Below, one piece after another: positions 15,050 to 19,619 of a stretch of DNA of 19,619 nt (within the stretch, counting starts at the first letter, position 1; every line of letters begins with the position of its first letter). The stretch lies in NCBI GenBank assembly GCA_021795795.1, contig JAJYPA010000100.1, positions 1 through 19,619 on the forward strand, read 5' to 3'. The notes below the pieces were generated by a model. It made no database searches and was not told where the DNA came from. It saw nothing but the letters and a program-made list of their open reading frames with translations. The stretch comes from Pseudomonadota bacterium (GTDB lineage: Bacteria; Pseudomonadota; Gammaproteobacteria; Halothiobacillales; Halothiobacillaceae). Made by a program: the position numbers and the translations under genes.

Positions 15050-16314
15050 GTCGTGCACCGCTTCCCGAATGGCTGGCCAGCACGCTGGATCAGCAGGAAC
15101 CCGTGGCACCGGGGGAAATCCACACCACAGCGCGTGTGCAAGTGGTCGAGTGGGGCCTGCCCACCCTGCGTGATGAGGAATGGCGCTGGACGAATCTGCG
15201 CGCCCTCACCCGTCCTCTACCAAAACCGGAACAAACCGCGGCACCGCAAGGATCTGGCGTGAACGCCATCCTGCCGCAGGCCATTTTCATTTGCTTTGCC
15301 GGAGGCAAACTCGTCGAGTGCCCCGGTGAACTTCCGGATGGTTTGCGTCTGACGCCGTTACGCGAGGCCGATATCGACCAGCGCGCAGCCGCCTTTGCAC
15401 CCAAGGCCGTCACACCGGACGACGCACTGCTGGCACTCAATACGGCCACGGCAGCAGAAGGACTGATCATCGATATTGCTGCAAACGCCGATATCAAGCC
15501 GCCCATCGTGCTCGAATTTCTCGACGCACCCAGCGAAACTACCGCACAAACGCGCGTTCTGGTTCGATGCGGCCCGCACAGCCGCGTCACATTGATTGAA
15601 ACGGCAACAGGTGCCGATGGCGTCACTTCATGGCGCAATTCGGTGCTGGTGGCTGCATTGGCCGCTAACAGCCAGTTGACGCATCTGTCACTGGGGGTGG
15701 ATGGCGATGCCCGGCTGCTGACCGACCGCAGTTTCGTCACGCTCGCGCGCGATGCCCGCTACCGCTCCATCAACATTCAACTGGGCGGGCAACTGGTTCG
15801 TCGAGAAATTGATGTCAACATCACCGATACGGGTGCGCACTGCGATCTGTTCGGCCTGATGATGCCGCGGGCCAAGCAGGTTCTGGATACCCACACGCGA
15901 CTTACGCATGGCGCGGCACATACCACCAGCGACGAACGCTATCAGGTCATTGCCGACGAATCCGGACGCGGCATCTTCAAGGGCCGGATTCTCGTGGCGC
16001 AGGACGCACAGAAGATCGAGGCTTACCAAAGCAGCCGGAACCTTCTGCTTTCGGACTCGGCCGAAATCGATACCAAACCGGAACTCGAAATCTACGCCGA
16101 CGACGTGAAATGCAGCCACGGCGCCACGATTGGCCGACTGGACGACGAGGCGCTTTATTACCTGCAAAGCCGGGGGATTTCAACGGCCAACGCCCGCAAG
16201 CTGCTGATTGCCGGTTTTGCCCAGGAGATCGTTGACCTGCTTGTGACACCGGAACTGGTCGAATGGATGGGCGGGATCATTTCACGGCGCCTCGAACGCC
16301 AGAACGCGCAGTAG
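15046..16314 (+). CDS. sufD: SufD, Fe-S scaffold subunit
   Basis: A 422-residue SufD, paralogous to SufB and pairing with it in SufBC2D, where it is needed for iron acquisition. The C-terminal core is well conserved: DDVKCSHGATIGRLDDEA, with C356 and H358 at the positions of E. coli C358 and H360, followed by [20 protein letters not shown]. The N-terminal helical part (about 1-130) varies more but keeps LRDEEWRWTNLRAL, a typical SufD opening. The four-base overlap with sufC suggests coupled translation and fixed stoichiometry. Confidence 0.96.
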   Translation: MSRAPLPEWLASTLDQQEPVAPGEIHTTARVQVVEWGLPTLRDEEWRWTNLRALTRPLPKPEQTAAPQGSGVNAILPQAIFICFAGGKLVECPGELPDGLRLTPLREADIDQRAAAFAPKAVTPDDALLALNTATAAEGLIIDIAANADIKPPIVLEFLDAPSETTAQTRVLVRCGPHSRVTLIETATGADGVTSWRNSVLVAALAANSQLTHLSLGVDGDARLLTDRSFVTLARDARYRSINIQLGGQLVRREIDVNITDTGAHCDLFGLMMPRAKQVLDTHTRLTHGAAHTTSDERYQVIADESGRGIFKGRILVAQDAQKIEAYQSSRNLLLSDSAEIDTKPELEIYADDVKCSHGATIGRLDDEALYYLQSRGISTANARKLLIAGFAQEIVDLLVTPELVEWMGGIISRRLERQNAQ

Positions 16315-16324
16315 GAAGGCACTC

Positions 16325-17554
<1,230 letters not shown>

Positions 17555-17562
17555 GAAATCGT

Positions 17563-18108
17563 ATGGAACCCCTGGAACGCGTTCGACTGACTCGTGATTG
17601 TGTCGCCACCATGGTCCCTTCCGGCCAGAAGGTATTGGCCTCGAAAGATACGCCCGTCGAGATCATGCAGGCTTTGGGCGGCAGCTTTACCATCAAGGCA
17701 CGCGGGCACCTGCTGAGGTTGGAAGGCAAAGATGCCGACGCGCTCGGTAAAGAGCCACCGCCAAAGCCGGAGTTACCCGAAAACGCCACAGATGCCGATA
17801 TCGAAAATATGGTATGGGAGCAGCTTCGTGGCGTATTCGACCCGGAAATTCCCATCAATATCGTAGAGTTAGGACTTGTTTACAAGGTAAAGGTTGAATC
17901 TTTGCCGGTTTCCGGTCGTCGGGTAGAGGTGGACATGACCCTGACCGCGCCCGGTTGCGGCATGGGCGGCGTAATCGCATCCGATGCGCATCAACGCATC
18001 ATGGAAATCCCGACCGTGGAAGAAGCCGCCGTCGAGCTGGTGTTCGATCCGCCCTGGCATCGTGAAATGATGTCCGAAGCGGCCAGACTCGCCACGGGCA
18101 TGTTTTAA
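17563..18108 (+). CDS. sufT: SufT, MIP18/DUF59-family Fe-S maturation factor
   Basis: A 181-residue protein with a C-terminal MIP18 (DUF59) domain at about 80-178. It carries VFDPEIPINIVELGLVY (91-107, with the conserved DPE) and the cysteine motif TAPGCGMG (128-135, C132). The N-terminal 75 residues are the extension seen in the longer SufT proteins of SUF operons. SufT is an accessory factor for Fe-S protein maturation, notably when Fe-S demand is high. It lies 8 bases after sufS. The ribosome-binding sequence GAGAA overlaps the sufS stop region. Confidence 0.93.
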   Translation: MEPLERVRLTRDCVATMVPSGQKVLASKDTPVEIMQALGGSFTIKARGHLLRLEGKDADALGKEPPPKPELPENATDADIENMVWEQLRGVFDPEIPINIVELGLVYKVKVESLPVSGRRVEVDMTLTAPGCGMGGVIASDAHQRIMEIPTVEEAAVELVFDPPWHREMMSEAARLATGMF

Positions 18109-18117
18109 ATCAGGTTT

Positions 18118-18483
18118 ATGAGCTTATCTGACATGAATTCAAATGCCGAAGAAGAACAACAAGGGAGCTGGCTTTTCGTCGCAGAATCGCGCGAGTTGGC
18201 CGAAGGCGAGCGGCGCGTTGTCGCCGGGCCTGATGAAGACATTCTGGTTGTTAACGCCGATGGCATCATTCTGGCTGTGAGCAACCAATGCAGCCATCAG
18301 GCGCTGCCGCTCGACGAAGGTTCGCTCGATGGCGACCTCATCACCTGCCCGTATCACAACGCCCAGTTCTGTCTTCGCACAGGCGAGGCATTATCCGCAC
18401 CCGCGTACGAACCCATTGGCTGTTACGACATCAAGATCGAAAACGACCGGATCTATGTCGCCAGTGCGCCTCGTTCGATTTGA
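18118..18483 (+). CDS. Rieske-type 2Fe-2S ferredoxin in the SUF operon
   Basis: A small soluble Rieske protein of 121 residues. The ligands are C58 and H60 in QCSH and C77 and H80 in CPYH, the C-x-H...C-x2-H pattern of Rieske ferredoxins of the BphF/NirD type. There is no transmembrane anchor or signal peptide, so it is cytoplasmic. In a SUF operon its likely role is electron supply for cluster assembly, or for reduction of persulfide or iron, but that is inference. The oxygenase partner such ferredoxins usually serve is absent. ATG 18118 is taken as the start, and ATG 18133 (residue 6) is an equally possible one. Confidence 0.88.
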   Translation: MSLSDMNSNAEEEQQGSWLFVAESRELAEGERRVVAGPDEDILVVNADGIILAVSNQCSHQALPLDEGSLDGDLITCPYHNAQFCLRTGEALSAPAYEPIGCYDIKIENDRIYVASAPRSI

Positions 18484-18523
18484 ATCACAGGTCGCGCCCA
18501 TCAGGCGCTTTCGGAGATAAACA

Positions 18524-18952
18524 ATGAACACCGTAATCGACACCGCAGTAAAGCAAGCGCAGCAACGCGCGCAGAACCTTCCAACCGATGAGCGATTGAA
18601 AATCACCCCCGCAGCGGCATCGCATATTCAGAGGACACTGGCGGATCAGCAGAATGCCCTCGGCCTGCGCGTTGGTGTTGCCAAATCTGGGTGCTCTGGA
18701 TTCGGTTATGTCATGGATTTCGCTCAATCTGTAACGCCGAATGATTTCGTATTCGTTACCCAGACACCATCGGGCGATGAGGTACTCGTCGTCTGTGATG
18801 AAGCCAGCTTTACGATGCTCAAAGGCTCAACACTGGATTATGTCGTCAACGGCCTTTCTCGTTTATTGCAATTTTCCAACCCCAATGTCGTCGATAGCTG
18901 TGGTTGTGGCGAGAGCTTCACCGTCAAAGAAGAGAATCCGACTCATGTCTGA
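18524..18952 (+). CDS. sufA: A-type Fe-S carrier (SufA/IscA/ErpA family)
   Basis: A 142-residue A-type carrier that receives clusters from SufBCD and hands them to apoproteins. The three conserved cysteines are C57 in KSGCSGFGY and C126 and C128 in DSCGCGESF. A 24-residue N-terminal extension precedes the usual LKITPAAASHI opening, making it longer than a typical 110-120 residue family member. SufA is chosen over IscA or ErpA on operon context only. The ATG follows GGAGATAAAC. The last eight bases overlap the sufE start, which suggests coupling. Confidence 0.92.
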   Translation: MNTVIDTAVKQAQQRAQNLPTDERLKITPAAASHIQRTLADQQNALGLRVGVAKSGCSGFGYVMDFAQSVTPNDFVFVTQTPSGDEVLVVCDEASFTMLKGSTLDYVVNGLSRLLQFSNPNVVDSCGCGESFTVKEENPTHV

Positions 18953-19382
18953 TACACAATCACCAACCGCTGCCATCCAGACGCTTGCCGACGAATTCGC
19001 TTTTTTCGATGACTGGACTGATCGGTACCAGTACATCATCGACATGGGCAAGCAACTGCCCGAATTTCCCTCGGATAAACTGGATGACGCACACAAGTTT
19101 CACGGTTGCCAGTCTCAAGTGTGGTTCGATTACGCGTGGCGTGATGGCCGAATCCATCTGCAAGGCACGAGTGATGCGGCGATTGTCAAGGGGCTGATCG
19201 CCCTGCTCTTTCGCGTGTACGACCAACGCACACCCCAGGAAATTCTGGACACCTCGCCCGATTTTCTCGATCAGCTTGGTCTTAAATCCCATCTTTCCGC
19301 CAATCGGGCAACGGGTTTGATGGGCATGATCCAAAAGATTCGGGCTTTGGCAGACAACAAAACCACCCGAGGCAGTATTTAA
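18945..19382 (+). CDS. sufE: SufE, sulfur acceptor for SufS
   Basis: A 145-residue SufE. It accepts persulfide sulfur from SufS on its active-site cysteine, C55 in HGCQSQVWF (53-61), and passes it to SufB. Other family features are FDDWTDRYQYIIDMGKQLP (21-39) and the C-terminal LGLKSHLSANRATGL. I chose ATG 18945 because it starts the family-like MSDTQ sequence and overlaps the sufA stop by eight bases. The same frame is open further upstream but only inside sufA. It is the last gene of the operon. Confidence 0.96.
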   Translation: MSDTQSPTAAIQTLADEFAFFDDWTDRYQYIIDMGKQLPEFPSDKLDDAHKFHGCQSQVWFDYAWRDGRIHLQGTSDAAIVKGLIALLFRVYDQRTPQEILDTSPDFLDQLGLKSHLSANRATGLMGMIQKIRALADNKTTRGSI

Positions 19383-19397
19383 ACTGATTCCTCGGGT
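19365..19397. terminator. Hairpin over the sufE stop, possible bidirectional terminator
   Basis: ACCCGAGG (19365-19372) and CCTCGGGT (19390-19397) form a perfect 8-bp stem. Inside it, CAGT (19373-19376) pairs with ACTG (19383-19386) around an ATTTAA loop that contains the sufE stop codon. No T-run follows on the plus strand. On the minus strand a GGTTTTGTTG stretch follows, so it may also end transcription from the gene remnant on the right. Confidence 0.45.
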
Positions 19398-19428
19398 CTA
19401 CTGAATTGCCTTGAGCTACAGGCGTGGA

Positions 19429-19490
19429 CTATTTGCCCATGTGATCCATTTTGTCCTTGCTCATGTGGTCCATTTTGTCTTTGCCCATGT
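19429..19490 (-). pseudogene. C-terminal remnant of a Met/His/Lys/Asp repeat protein
   Basis: Read on the minus strand, this ends a protein with HMGKDKMD, HMSKDKMD and HMGK before a TAG stop (19429-19431), encoded by a 24-bp tandem repeat. Such repeats resemble the pentapeptide MXKDX family and other small Met/His-rich proteins suspected of binding metals, often exported. Upstream the frame runs into what looks like an insertion-sequence end (19491 onward), after which the residues (SPTLY, counting backwards) no longer fit the repeat. The gene therefore seems to be split by the insertion. The 5' part would lie beyond the window. Confidence 0.6.
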
Positions 19491-19520
19491 GAGAGGGTGT
19501 CAAATAATCTGTGTAACTGA
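19491..19520 (-). repeat. Probable terminal inverted repeat of the insertion sequence
   Basis: The sequence gagagggtgtcaaataatct followed by gtgtaactga lies between the repeat-protein remnant and the transposase stop codon. It resembles the ends of IS256-family elements, which read inward toward a tgtgtaa word. The exact outer base cannot be fixed because the other end is outside the window. TTGACA, reading outward on the minus strand (19498-19503), is a perfect -35 box. Confidence 0.5.
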
Positions 19521-19522
19521 GT

Positions 19523-19619
19523 TCAGTCAGGCACCCGGTCACCGTACAGAATGACGAACTGATTGAGTGCCGCTTTCCAGTCCCTAATGGGACGAGTCCA
19601 TTTTCTGGCCACGTTCTTC
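19523..19619 (-). CDS. IS256-family transposase, C-terminal end (partial)
   Basis: The last 31 residues of a transposase that enters from beyond the right edge, ending KWTRPIRDWKAALNQFVILY, then GDRVPD and a TGA stop (19523-19525). The W-T-x-P-I-R-x-W-K-x-A-L-N-Q-F pattern is the standard C-terminus of IS256 (mutator-type) DDE transposases. The catalytic residues are outside the window. Whether the element is complete cannot be judged. Confidence 0.8.
   Translation of the reverse strand, partial: KNVARKWTRPIRDWKAALNQFVILYGDRVPD

Noticed and set aside
18741..18944. Longer sufE reading from 18741
   Set aside because: This part lies inside sufA and does not resemble SufE. The family-like N-terminus begins at 18945.

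Overview
The window looks like a stretch of a gammaproteobacterial chromosome of moderate to high GC. The evidence is a UbiJ-UbiB pair, a SUF operon led by the Rrf2 regulator type usual in gammaproteobacteria, and a ZnuD-like TonB receptor with a Zur-box-like site. A sulfur-oxidising lineage such as Halothiobacillus would fit, but that is a guess and no ribosomal RNA or marker gene is present to test it.

Positions 1-4560 are accessory DNA. About 2.3 kb without a convincing protein gene is full of short dispersed repeats, palindromes and iteron-like words. It leads into one large gene (2336-4510) for an HUH replication endonuclease of the phage gpA type, closed by an intrinsic terminator. A nested inverted repeat (2025-2107) and four GCCCCAA words (1984-2202) lie just upstream and form a candidate replication origin. 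This is the best candidate here for an undescribed mobile or plasmid-like element. A RelE-type toxin and HTH antitoxin pair (4669-5294) follows on the minus strand.

Positions 5580-12064 are mostly housekeeping. UbiB and UbiJ (ubiquinone biosynthesis) run on the minus strand, diverging from a CHAD-domain protein. A ZnuD-like TonB-dependent receptor runs on the minus strand and diverges from an unrecognised secreted protein. The gap between these two contains a Zur-box-like palindrome, which suggests zinc-responsive control.

Positions 12136-19397 hold a complete SUF iron-sulfur cluster assembly operon, all on the plus strand: Rrf2 regulator, sufB, sufC, sufD, sufS, sufT, a Rieske ferredoxin, an A-type carrier and sufE. 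SufS and SufE mobilise sulfur from cysteine, SufBCD is the scaffold complex, the A-type protein carries clusters to targets, SufT is an accessory maturation factor, and the Rrf2 protein probably senses Fe-S status and controls the operon through a palindrome inside its promoter.

The right edge (19429-19619) holds, on the minus strand, the C-terminal remnant of a Met/His/Lys/Asp repeat protein that appears to be cut by an IS256-family insertion sequence. Only the end of its transposase is in the window.
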